64,000 bases of DNA from an uncultured Olsenella sp. (GTDB taxonomy: Bacteria; Actinomycetota; Coriobacteriia; Coriobacteriales; Atopobiaceae), in the NCBI GenBank assembly GCA_900314495.1, contig OMVJ01000009.1:47079-111078 (forward strand). Reading direction: 5' to 3'. Both the position numbers and the translations under genes were made by a program. Positions 34,350-41,582 of this stretch are shown one piece after another (within the stretch, counting starts at the first letter, position 1; every line of letters starts with the position of its first letter). The notes beneath the pieces were generated by a model. It was not told the DNA's origin and ran no database searches. It worked only from the letters and a program-made list of their open reading frames with translations.

Positions 34350-35189
34350 CTAGCAACCTCCCCCGTCTTGCCCCGGTTCCGCGGGCCAGAAGCCGGGAAG
34401 GTCCGGCTCCGGCAGCCTGATCGCACCCGTCGCAGGGTCGTAGGTTCCTGCCGCCAGGCCGTACAAAGGGTCTATGACCTGGGGAACGAAGATCCTCTGG
34501 GGCTCACCCTGCGCGACGATGCGCCCGCCGCCCACGCAGACCACCCAGTCGGAAGCGATGCGCGCCAGCTGCAGCTCGTGCAGGGACATGACCACGGACA
34601 TCTCCCCCGTCTTTGCCAGGGAGCGCAGGGTGCCCAGGAGCTCTATCTGGTAGCGGACGTCCAGGTAGGAGGTGGGCTCGTCCAGCACCAGCACGCGTGG
34701 CTCCTGGCAGAGGGCCCGGGCCAGCATGACTCGCTGGCGCTGGCCGTCGCTCACGTGCATGAAGTCGCGTTCGCGCAGGTCCCAGGTACTGGTTATTCGC
34801 ATGGCACGCTCAACCGCCTGCCGGTCTCGGTCTCCCAGCCTGCCCATGCGGCCGGTGTAGGGGTAGCGGGCCGTCTCCACCACGTCCCCGCAGGTAAGGA
34901 GCTCCGTGCGCACCCGGTCCGTCAGCATGACGGAGAGCTGCCGGGCAACCTCCCTGCGGCTGGCCTCCGCCATGTCTTGCCCGCACAGGTACACGCAGCC
35001 GCCCAGGGCCCTGAGCTGGCCCGCAATGGTCTTCAGTATGGTGGACTTGCCCGCCCCGTTGGGACCTATGAGCGTGACGATGCTCCCCGGACGCACGTCA
35101 ACGTTCACGCCGCCGATGAGCACGCGCCCGCCGTAGCCCACGGCCAGGCCGTCAGTGCGCAGGTAGCTGGTGTCCTCAGGGTTCGGCAC
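34350..35189 (-). CDS. BtuD-like ABC transporter ATP-binding protein (corrinoid/siderophore type)
   Basis: This 279-aa ATPase has Walker A GPNGAGKST, a signature HVSDGQRQR (Asp where LSGGQ has Gly), Walker B VLVLDEP and the switch histidine in MSLHEL. It is the FepC/BtuD class that works with BtuC-type permeases. GTG start at 35189 two bases after the permease stop. Within a B12-controlled operon the substrate is most likely a corrinoid or cobalt complex; iron-siderophore or haem cannot be excluded. Confidence 0.88.
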   Translation of the reverse strand: MPNPEDTSYLRTDGLAVGYGGRVLIGGVNVDVRPGSIVTLIGPNGAGKSTILKTIAGQLRALGGCVYLCGQDMAEASRREVARQLSVMLTDRVRTELLTCGDVVETARYPYTGRMGRLGDRDRQAVERAMRITSTWDLRERDFMHVSDGQRQRVMLARALCQEPRVLVLDEPTSYLDVRYQIELLGTLRSLAKTGEMSVVMSLHELQLARIASDWVVCVGGGRIVAQGEPQRIFVPQVIDPLYGLAAGTYDPATGAIRLPEPDLPGFWPAEPGQDGGGC

Positions 35190-35191
35190 GG

Positions 35192-36241
35192 CTACCCCCT
35201 CTCCCGGCGCAGCAGGATGGCGATGACCACCGGCGCACCGAAGATGGCCGTCACCGTGCTGATGGAGATCTCCGTCGGCGCGAACATGACGCGGGCCAGA
35301 AGGTCGCAGAAGAGGCAGAAGATGCTGCCACCCAGAAGGGCCGCGGGCACCACCACCAACGGCTTGGAGGTGCCAAGCAGGCGCTTGACCACGTGGGGCA
35401 CGGCGATTCCCACGAAGGAGATGGGCCCCGCAAAGGCAGTGACGGTGGCGGAGAGCAGGCTGGAGAGAACCACCAGCGCCGCCCGGAAGGCACGCACGTT
35501 TACGCCCACGCTCTGCGCGTAGCCCTCGCCCAGCTGGTAGGCGCCCATGGGCTTGGCCAGCAGGAGGGCGGCCGCCACGGACGCGGCGACCAAGCCCACC
35601 ATGACCCCCGCGTCGCCCCAGCTGGCACCCGAGAAGCTGCCCATGCTCCAGTTGCGCAGGTTGACGATGTTCTGGTCAGAGGCGAAGGTCACCAGGAAGT
35701 CCGTGGCCGCGGAGCACACGTAGCCAACCATCACGCCGGCAATGATGAGCGTGGCGTTGGACCTCACGCGCTGGGCCACCAGCAGAACGAAGCCCATGGC
35801 CAGCAGGGCGCCCGCGAAGGCCGCCAGCACCAGCATCCAGGACCGCATGACGCCGTACGAGCCCACCACGAATATCATGACCACGGCCACAACCAGCTTG
35901 GCACCGGACGAGACGCCCAGGATGAAGGGGCTGGCGATGGGATTGTTGAAGAAGGTCTGCAGCAGGAAGCCAGAGAGCGCGAGCGCCGCGCCCAGGACGG
36001 TCGCCGCGATGATGCGCGGCAGGCGGATGCTCCATATGACCTGGTAGGAGGTCTGGTCGGCCGCGTGCCCCCACAGGATGGCAGGTAGCTGAGCCAACGG
36101 CACCCGCACGGTGCCCACGCACAGGTTGGCCACCAGGAGCGCCATGAGCACGACCGCGAGCCCGGCGAAGGTCACGGCCCTTCGCGCGTGACGCGGGTGT
36201 CGCTCCGCCCCGGCCTCCCCTGTTCTCCGCCCTGTCACCAT
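35192..36241 (-). CDS. BtuC/FecCD-type ABC transporter permease
   Basis: This 349-aa permease has about ten predicted helices and the FecCD family motifs LRLPR-like IRLPRIIAATVLGAALALSG, NPIASPFILGVSSGA and GPISFVGIAVPHVVK. The start is ATG 36241, twenty bases after the binding-protein stop. It forms a transporter with the ATPase downstream and the binding protein upstream. Confidence 0.9.
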   Translation of the reverse strand: MVTGRRTGEAGAERHPRHARRAVTFAGLAVVLMALLVANLCVGTVRVPLAQLPAILWGHAADQTSYQVIWSIRLPRIIAATVLGAALALSGFLLQTFFNNPIASPFILGVSSGAKLVVAVVMIFVVGSYGVMRSWMLVLAAFAGALLAMGFVLLVAQRVRSNATLIIAGVMVGYVCSAATDFLVTFASDQNIVNLRNWSMGSFSGASWGDAGVMVGLVAASVAAALLLAKPMGAYQLGEGYAQSVGVNVRAFRAALVVLSSLLSATVTAFAGPISFVGIAVPHVVKRLLGTSKPLVVVPAALLGGSIFCLFCDLLARVMFAPTEISISTVTAIFGAPVVIAILLRRERG

Positions 36242-36261
36242 GGTTGCCACTGCTCCGTCGC

Positions 36262-37476
36262 CTAACCTAGCCTGTACATGAACTCGAGCTCCGTGGCGGA
36301 GGGGTCCGTCAGCACGGTGTGGAAGTTGCCGATGATGGCACCGGCCTGCATCATCTGCTGGTACATGTCCTGGGTGGTGCACCAGACGTTGCCGTTCTTG
36401 ACCGCCCTGAAGTCCGCCAGCAGCTCGTTCTTGGCCAGGAGCTGGTCGACCGTCATCAGTTCTCCGTCGATGGAGGCGTTGTAGATGACGTAGTCGGCGT
36501 CCTTGGCCTGCTCGTAGAACTTCTCCATCTCCAGCGTGACGGTGGAGCGGCCGGTGTCGGTCTCCAGGTTGCTGAAGACGTACTCCCCGCCCGCGTACTC
36601 AATCATCTTGGTCACGTAGTCGCCCGGCTTGCGCACCACCGCGGACCCGTTGGAGTTTATGTAGAAGAAGGCGACGGTCTTGCCCGTCTGCTGGCCCATG
36701 GCGGCCTGCGCCTGCGCCACCTGCTCGTCGAACAGTTGCTGCGCCTGGTCCTCCAGGTCAAAGAGAGCCCCGTACAGCCTGACCCACTCCGTGCGGCCAA
36801 GCGGGTCCGTCTCGTAGCTGGACATCTCAGTCAGCACGGGTATGCCCAGCTCCGTGAGCTTCTCCTTCACGTCGGGCGTGTGGTTGATCATGGTGGACTC
36901 CACGGCCAGCCGGACCCCCTTGGCCAGCAGCAGGTCGTAGTCGGGCGCGCTGTACTTGCCGCCGTAGGCCATGGCCCCGCTCTGCATGGCCTCCACGGCG
37001 GAGGGAATGCTCCAGTCGTCCTGCCTTATGCCGGAGACCGTGACCCTTCCCACCTGGCCCAGGGCGTCAAACAGGCACATGGCGTCTGAGGCAACAAGGT
37101 AGATGTCCGAGACAGGCTGCCGCAGCACCACGATGTCCCCGTTCAGGCCTTCGGGAGCCGTCGCCCCTTCGGGGACCACCAGGTACCGTCCTCCGTCCGC
37201 CAGGCACAGCAGCTTGTGGCCGCCCTCGTAGTAGTCAACCGAGAAGCACGTGGCGTAGTCCAGGGCCATGGAGTCCGCAGGCTGCTGGCCCGTACCGAGG
37301 TCCGTCTTGCGAAAGTCCTCAAGCTTCCGCGTGGTGGGTTGGGCCTGCTGGGCGCCCGAACCCTGGCCGTCCGAGCTGGCATCTGTTCCGCACGACGTTA
37401 GGAATGCGCTGGCCGCGAGGACTCCCGCAGCGCGGATGGCGCCTCGCCTGGTGACGTTCATATCGGCGCGACTCAT
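36262..37476 (-). CDS. ABC transporter substrate-binding lipoprotein (BtuF/FepB type)
   Basis: This 404-aa protein has a twin-arginine-like signal (VTRRGAIRAAG) and lipobox FLTSCG (Cys29), then a cluster C/BtuF-type binding domain with two lobes linked by a long helix. SDIYLVASDAMCLFDAL, YDLLLAKGVRLAVESTMI and MMQAGAIIGNFHTV are visible. It overlaps the upstream gene by 4 nt. It probably delivers corrinoid, cobalt chelate or haem-like ligand to the BtuCD-like pair. Confidence 0.87.
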   Translation of the reverse strand: MSRADMNVTRRGAIRAAGVLAASAFLTSCGTDASSDGQGSGAQQAQPTTRKLEDFRKTDLGTGQQPADSMALDYATCFSVDYYEGGHKLLCLADGGRYLVVPEGATAPEGLNGDIVVLRQPVSDIYLVASDAMCLFDALGQVGRVTVSGIRQDDWSIPSAVEAMQSGAMAYGGKYSAPDYDLLLAKGVRLAVESTMINHTPDVKEKLTELGIPVLTEMSSYETDPLGRTEWVRLYGALFDLEDQAQQLFDEQVAQAQAAMGQQTGKTVAFFYINSNGSAVVRKPGDYVTKMIEYAGGEYVFSNLETDTGRSTVTLEMEKFYEQAKDADYVIYNASIDGELMTVDQLLAKNELLADFRAVKNGNVWCTTQDMYQQMMQAGAIIGNFHTVLTDPSATELEFMYRLG

Positions 37477-38009
37477 GCGGCCTCACCGCCAACCCGCCGC
37501 TTGCAACGGCGCAGCAACGCGACAGCAACGACCGCAGCCACAATCACCGCGACGGCCACCCCGGCCACCAGCACCGCATTGGACCCCGGGCGCCTGGGGT
37601 TGGAGAAGCGCAGGGTGTAGTCAATGGTGTGCGGCCGGCTCATGGCCGTGGTCTCGGCCTGGACGGCCAGGTCCTCGTCCAGCGCGGCTACGGGAATCTG
37701 GAAGGCGGAGTTGCCGGTCTCGTTGGTGGGCAGGTAGTTGGTGCCATCCACGATCATCAGGTCGTAGTAGGGGCTGCTCCAGGTGACGGTGGCCGTCATC
37801 TGGCCGTCCTGCACCTCCAGCGTGGTGGGCGAGTCAACGGAGGCACGGCCAGTGCCACCCTGCATCTGCACGTCCACGGTGTAGCTGCCGTCAGACGGCA
37901 CCTCCGTTGCCGCGCGCGCCGGCAGCCCGGGCAAGGCAAGGCAGGCCAAGGCCACGAGCGCCACCGCCAATGCAGCGCACAGCTGATTCTTCTTTACGGC
38001 CAGCATCAT
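37473..38009 (-). CDS. Exported single-domain protein with C-terminal membrane anchor (NEAT-like, unnamed)
   Basis: This 178-aa protein has an N-terminal signal peptide, one beta-rich domain (about 35-140: DGSYTVDVQMQGGTG, TATVTWSSPYYDLMIVDG, NYLPTNETGNSAFQIPV), one C-terminal transmembrane helix (145-168) and a basic tail. The layout resembles cell-wall haem-binding NEAT proteins, but no tyrosine motif of NEAT domains is certain. It shares DGxYTxDV and related spacing with the first protein of this operon (40405-40932). Being directly upstream of the binding protein (4-nt overlap), it likely passes ligand to it. Confidence 0.6.
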   Translation of the reverse strand: MMLAVKKNQLCAALAVALVALACLALPGLPARAATEVPSDGSYTVDVQMQGGTGRASVDSPTTLEVQDGQMTATVTWSSPYYDLMIVDGTNYLPTNETGNSAFQIPVAALDEDLAVQAETTAMSRPHTIDYTLRFSNPRRPGSNAVLVAGVAVAVIVAAVVAVALLRRCKRRVGGEAA

Positions 38010-38311
38010 TGCATCTCGCCTTTCTGGCGCGCGAGCTCGCTGAGCTCACCAAAGTGCAGCTTCACCAGCTCCGTGCCCGCGTCGCCCCGGTGGGTCATCG
38101 TGCAGGCGCTGCAGTCCTTGTGACCGCTGGCCGTGTAGGTGAAGTTGCCTCCGCATCGCGGCCCCAGCACGTAGAGCGGGCAGTAGCAGAAGAGGCAGTT
38201 GAACTCCCCCTCCGGCACCCCCTCGTGGCAGGGGAAGTAGGGGCACTCGGTGTTGCTGAAGAAGGGGTACCTGTGGCTGCCTTGGCCCTTCCGGGCGTGG
38301 CTACTCACCAT
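38006..38311 (-). CDS. Cysteine-rich small domain protein of the cobalamin operon
   Basis: This 101-aa protein has nine cysteines, clustered as ECPYFPCHEG, NCLFCYCPLY, PRCGGNF and DCSACTMTH. These match the cysteine-rich small domain often found with cobalamin genes, probably binding zinc or an iron-sulfur cluster. Start ATG 38311 lies within the end of cbiL and is preceded by GGAGGACC. Its exact role is unknown; a metallochaperone or redox role is plausible. Confidence 0.8.
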   Translation of the reverse strand: MVSSHARKGQGSHRYPFFSNTECPYFPCHEGVPEGEFNCLFCYCPLYVLGPRCGGNFTYTASGHKDCSACTMTHRGDAGTELVKLHFGELSELARQKGEMQ

Positions 38312-39002
38312 GGCGGTCCTCCCTCACCAGCACGACGGAGAAGTAGCCCGTGGGCTGGTCCAGCTCCTCCAGGTTGGCCGCCACGACCTCGCCGTCCATT
38401 CCCACGTTGGCAACCAGGGATGCCTTCCCCAGCTCACCGCGGTCGCGCAGGGAATCCTCCAGCTTGCCCAGGCTCTTGCCCGCCTTCATGAATACCTTGT
38501 TGGCAGGTACGCTGAGGACGTCGTCGTCCACCCCACCGGTGGCGGAGACAACCAGGAGGTTCTCTCGCCCCCGGCAGAGCGGCTGCCCCAGCCGCGCCGC
38601 CGCCGCGCAGAAGGAGGTGACGCCAGGCACGACCTCCACCTGGTAGCCCAGGGGCCGCAGGCGATCACAGACGGAATAGAAGCTGGAGTAGACCCCCGCG
38701 TCACCAAGGGTGATCATGGCAACGTCGTCCCCCGCGTCCAGAACCGTGCGAATCTCTGCCGCGGTCTGGTCCATGGCGGCGTCGATTGCCGCCTGGTCCG
38801 TTGTCATGGGCACCTTGCAGTCAATGATGCGCTGGTCACGCGCGTAGTCAGAGATGATTCCCAGCGCGGTCCGGCGGGCGCTGCCAGCGTCGGGCACGGC
38901 AAGGAACCCGACGGTCGTGATCACGCGCACGGCCTTGAGGGTAAGGAGCTCCGGGTCTCCGGGTCCCACGCTCACACCATAAAGCTTGCCTGGCTCGCAC
39001 AT
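38301..39002 (-). CDS. cbiL: Cobalt-factor II C20-methyltransferase
   Basis: This 233-aa SAM-dependent methylase starts LYGVSVGPGDPELLTLKAV and has MITLGDAGVYSSF and PGVTSFCAAAARLG, matching CbiL/CobI. It acts directly after CbiK. ATG 39002 is chosen because homology begins there. The gap to cbiK (141 bp) carries two strong hairpins. Confidence 0.93.
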   Translation of the reverse strand: MCEPGKLYGVSVGPGDPELLTLKAVRVITTVGFLAVPDAGSARRTALGIISDYARDQRIIDCKVPMTTDQAAIDAAMDQTAAEIRTVLDAGDDVAMITLGDAGVYSSFYSVCDRLRPLGYQVEVVPGVTSFCAAAARLGQPLCRGRENLLVVSATGGVDDDVLSVPANKVFMKAGKSLGKLEDSLRDRGELGKASLVANVGMDGEVVAANLEELDQPTGYFSVVLVREDRHGE

Positions 39003-39023
39003 GTCCGCCCCCGTCTTGTTTGC

Positions 39024-39098
39024 GGTGCCGTCTAGACGACACCGTAAGGTCCTCCTGGTGCACCCTGGGGCCCGCACCCCACAAGGGACGCGGGCCCC
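39024..39098 (-). other. Two strong intercistronic hairpins between cbiK and cbiL
   Basis: On the minus strand GGGGCCCGC/GCGGGCCCC (39067-39098, 9-bp stem with inner pairing) is followed by a nearly complete 20-nt palindrome GGTGTCGTC-TA-GACGGCACC (39024-39043). No U-tract follows either. They probably protect the upstream lipoprotein-encoding mRNA or reduce read-through into the rest of the operon. Confidence 0.45.
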
Positions 39099-39143
39099 AC
39101 GCTTTGGAATCGTACGCTAACTCAGCAGCGGCACACTCCTGGT

Positions 39144-40364
39144 CTACTGGAGCTGGGCTATGGCGGCCGCCGTGTGCTGCACGTAGATGTCCTGGATGGC
39201 CGGGATCTGGCCCAGACCGCCCAGCTGCGGCGCCACCTCCATGCCCGCCGCCTCGAACTGGCTCTTCCAGGAGTCGTCGTCATCGCCCGCCATGTCGTTG
39301 TTGGCGTGGTCGCCCGCGACGACCATGAGGGGGCGCAGGACGACCTTGCTGTAGCCAGCGTCCTTGACCTTCTGGATCACTGCCTCGCAGGAGGTATCCT
39401 CGGGCTTGCCCTCCACCGTGCCGATGAAGACGTTCTTGTAGGCAAGGTTCTCCACCTGGGTCTGCATCTGGTCGTAGGTGACGTTGGCCTCGTGGGAGGT
39501 GCCGTGGCCCATGAAGACGAAGGCGGCGCCATCCTCGGCTGCCGCGTCCAGGCTGTCGTAGCCGGCGTCCTTGGCGGCCTCCGCCGTAATGTCCTCGGCA
39601 ACGGCCTGCTTATCAGCGTTGATGACGGTGGCGTCGGCGCCGACCTCGCCCAGCAGGGGCTCCGCCACGACGATGTTCATCTTGTCGCGGTAGGCGTCCA
39701 GCGCCTCGTTCAGCTCGTCGTACTCGGCGCCGTGCATGAGGTGCGTGGGCTGCACCACGAGGGTCTTCACGCCGTTGTCCACCGCGCGCTGCAGCGCCTG
39801 GTCAACGTTGTCGATCTTCTCGCCGTCGCGGGCCTGGATGTGGTTGATGATGATCTGCGAGGTGAAGGCGCGGCGCACGGACCAGTCCGGGTAGGCAGCC
39901 TGCAGGGCCTTCTCGATGCCGCCGATGTCGGATGCGCGGCTGTCGTTGAAGGAGGTGCCGAAGCTGGTGACCAGGATCTCCTTCTCGCCGATGCCGTCTT
40001 GGTTCAGGGGGTCGTCCTTGGAGGCGTCGCCCGTGTCGCGGCCAAAGTAGTCCTGGTCGGCGTACTCGCCCTCCACCAGCTCCTTCTGGGCGTCGCTCAG
40101 CGCGTCCCAGGCCGCCTTGGCGTCGGCGCACTGCTGGTCGGTCTGGTCCGTGCGCTCCTGCACGTAAATGTCGTCGATCATCTGCGCCACCTTGTCTGCC
40201 GCCTCCTGGTCCGCCGATTCCGCGGAGGAACCCGCCTCAACGGCCGATCCTGCCGCAGAACCAGCCGCCGAGCCCGCGCCCGTTGCCGCACTGCCGCCGC
40301 ATGCCGCGAGCGAAACCGCCATTGCACCACTGATCAACGCCGTCGTTGCCTTGCTGAACCTCAT
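39144..40364 (-). CDS. cbiK: Sirohydrochlorin cobaltochelatase CbiK, lipoprotein form
   Basis: This 406-aa protein has a lipoprotein signal with lipobox LAACGG (Cys22), a Ser/Ala/Gly-rich linker (about 23-50), an extra helical segment (51-120) and then the CbiK chelatase domain (about 125-405). Metal and catalytic histidines are seen in QPTHLMHG (His208), MGHGTSHEA (His287) and AGDHANNDMAG (His353). CbiK inserts cobalt into sirohydrochlorin. Most CbiK proteins are cytosolic and about 260 residues long; the exported, lipid-anchored form recalls the periplasmic CbiK of Desulfovibrio. ATG 40364 has AGAAGGGAG upstream. Confidence 0.9.
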   Translation of the reverse strand: MRFSKATTALISGAMAVSLAACGGSAATGAGSAAGSAAGSAVEAGSSAESADQEAADKVAQMIDDIYVQERTDQTDQQCADAKAAWDALSDAQKELVEGEYADQDYFGRDTGDASKDDPLNQDGIGEKEILVTSFGTSFNDSRASDIGGIEKALQAAYPDWSVRRAFTSQIIINHIQARDGEKIDNVDQALQRAVDNGVKTLVVQPTHLMHGAEYDELNEALDAYRDKMNIVVAEPLLGEVGADATVINADKQAVAEDITAEAAKDAGYDSLDAAAEDGAAFVFMGHGTSHEANVTYDQMQTQVENLAYKNVFIGTVEGKPEDTSCEAVIQKVKDAGYSKVVLRPLMVVAGDHANNDMAGDDDDSWKSQFEAAGMEVAPQLGGLGQIPAIQDIYVQHTAAAIAQLQ

Positions 40365-40404
40365 TTTCGCTCCCTTCTGGACCGCAACGCGGACCGTGCC
40401 AGCC

Positions 40405-40932
40405 CTACTCGGCCTTGACCGGGTTAGAGACCGTCACCTTGTGGTCGTACCACTTGCCCTTCTTGCCAAGAATCGCGACGTCGAACTCCTGGTCCAGCGC
40501 CGGCACGGGCACGTCGAAGCCGAAGACCTCCTCCGTCGTTCCATCGTCGTAGGTGACGGTGTCCGTGGTGGGGTCGATGAGCTCGGCGCCGTCCTTCTGC
40601 GCGTCCTCGGCGGTACCGGCAAAGAGGTTCACGATGTTCTGCGAGACCAGCGTCATGTGGACGGTCATCTTGCCGTCCTTCACGGTGAGCTGGCCCTGGC
40701 CGTCGAGCGCCTCGTTCACGTGGAACATATTGCTGTCCGTGGTGACGTCCGCGGTGTAGACGCCGTCTTCCAGCGAAGAGGTAACCTCGGCAGCCGAGCC
40801 GGCCTCAACGGTGGCGGCACTTCCCGCGTCTTGCGCGCTGGAGCCACCGGTCGCGGCAGGCGCGCTTCCGCACCCCGCCAGTGCAAGGGCGAGAACGGTA
40901 GTGCAGGTTAGGGTGGCGAACTTGTTTGGCAT
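40405..40932 (-). CDS. Small exported lipoprotein, first gene of the cobalamin operon (unnamed)
   Basis: This 175-aa protein has a signal peptide and lipobox LALAGC (Cys21 region), an Ala/Gly/Ser linker, and one beta-rich domain (about 55-170: LEDGVYTADVTTDSNMFHV, GQLTVKDGKMTVHMTL, DQEFDVAILGKKG). The domain resembles that of the membrane-anchored protein at 37473-38009, so both may bind the same ligand on the cell surface. Start ATG 40932 follows GGAGG; translation is under the cobalamin riboswitch. No catalytic motif is evident. Confidence 0.65.
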   Translation of the reverse strand: MPNKFATLTCTTVLALALAGCGSAPAATGGSSAQDAGSAATVEAGSAAEVTSSLEDGVYTADVTTDSNMFHVNEALDGQGQLTVKDGKMTVHMTLVSQNIVNLFAGTAEDAQKDGAELIDPTTDTVTYDDGTTEEVFGFDVPVPALDQEFDVAILGKKGKWYDHKVTVSNPVKAE

Positions 40933-41029
40933 GCGTGGCCTCCATGTCCCGCGCTGACAGGTTGCCGAGCACGCGACATGAGCCCAAGGCACGGATGCCA
41001 AGGTAGACATGTACAGCCAAGAACTCGTG

Positions 41030-41195
41030 GCTTGGGGCGGTGGCCCCGCGTACCCAACGGGCAGGTCTCCCGGCTGATCGCTCAGACGCGACGGCCCGCC
41101 TTCCCAGTCTCCCAGTGGCATTGGGCCGCGCTCGCGAAACACGGTGACGAGTTCGTGCGAGATTCCCACTCGCTTCCCTTTTCACCGGACCAAGC
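41030..41195 (-). promoter_or_regulatory. Cobalamin riboswitch
   Basis: On the minus strand the conserved elements occur in order: CCGGTGAAAAGGGAA, CACCGTG, GCCACTGGG, GGGAAGGCGGG and the B12 box AGCCGGGAGACCTGCC (41061-41076 region). It lies 100-260 bp upstream of the first operon gene (40932). No clear intrinsic terminator follows, although stems such as CCAAGCCA/TGGCTTGG-like pairings occur. Control may therefore be translational or use a longer platform. The whole 21-kb operon appears to depend on it. Confidence 0.9.
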
Positions 41196-41409
41196 CACGC
41201 GCGCGGCCCGTCCGACACCCGTCAGCTATTCACTTTTTGATTCATCGGCACCTTTGGCGCCTCGGAGCTAATGGTACCTGAAGCGCCGCGCGCACGCAGG
41301 CCCAAAGCCGCCATTGATGCAGCCTCGGCGAAAAATGTTCGCCAAGGGACGAAGCGCTGACGAGAGCGCGGGTTTCTGTTTCGCTTGTCCCCTTGCGGCA
41401 AGGACGGCT

Positions 41410-41443
41410 ACCCCACAACCGGCGTCTTTCGCTTGTGGGGTAA
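41410..41443. repeat. Family B palindrome (TACCCCACAA...TTGTGGGGTA)
   Basis: Ten-base arms TACCCCACAA and TTGTGGGGTA; related to the fuller copies at 41488, 45570 and 45661. It lies in the 386-bp gap between the cobalamin riboswitch and htpG, which otherwise holds only a GGCGAA-N5-TTCGCC inverted repeat (41327-41343) and presumably the cob promoter. Confidence 0.55.
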
Positions 41444-41472
41444 CGACCTCGCAGGCCTTCTACCTGCGCATT

Positions 41473-41523
41473 TATCGAAAAAATAAGCTACCCCACAACC
41501 GAAGGTCGACGGTTGTGGGGTAG
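41473..41523 (-). terminator. htpG terminator formed by a family B palindrome
   Basis: On the minus strand CTACCCCACAACCG pairs with CGGTTGTGGGGTAG (14 bp, 41488-41523) and is followed by CTTATTTTTTC. This is a classic intrinsic terminator 60 bp after the htpG stop codon. Confidence 0.8.
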
Positions 41524-41582
41524 CCACGAGATCCGTAAGGTGCCGAGAAGTGCCGCGCGAGAAGGCAAGCCCGCGCGCGAGC

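Noticed and set aside
40933..41169. Upstream extension of the lipoprotein frame at the start of the cobalamin operon
   Set aside because: This sequence is the cobalamin riboswitch; the signal peptide begins at the ATG at 40932.
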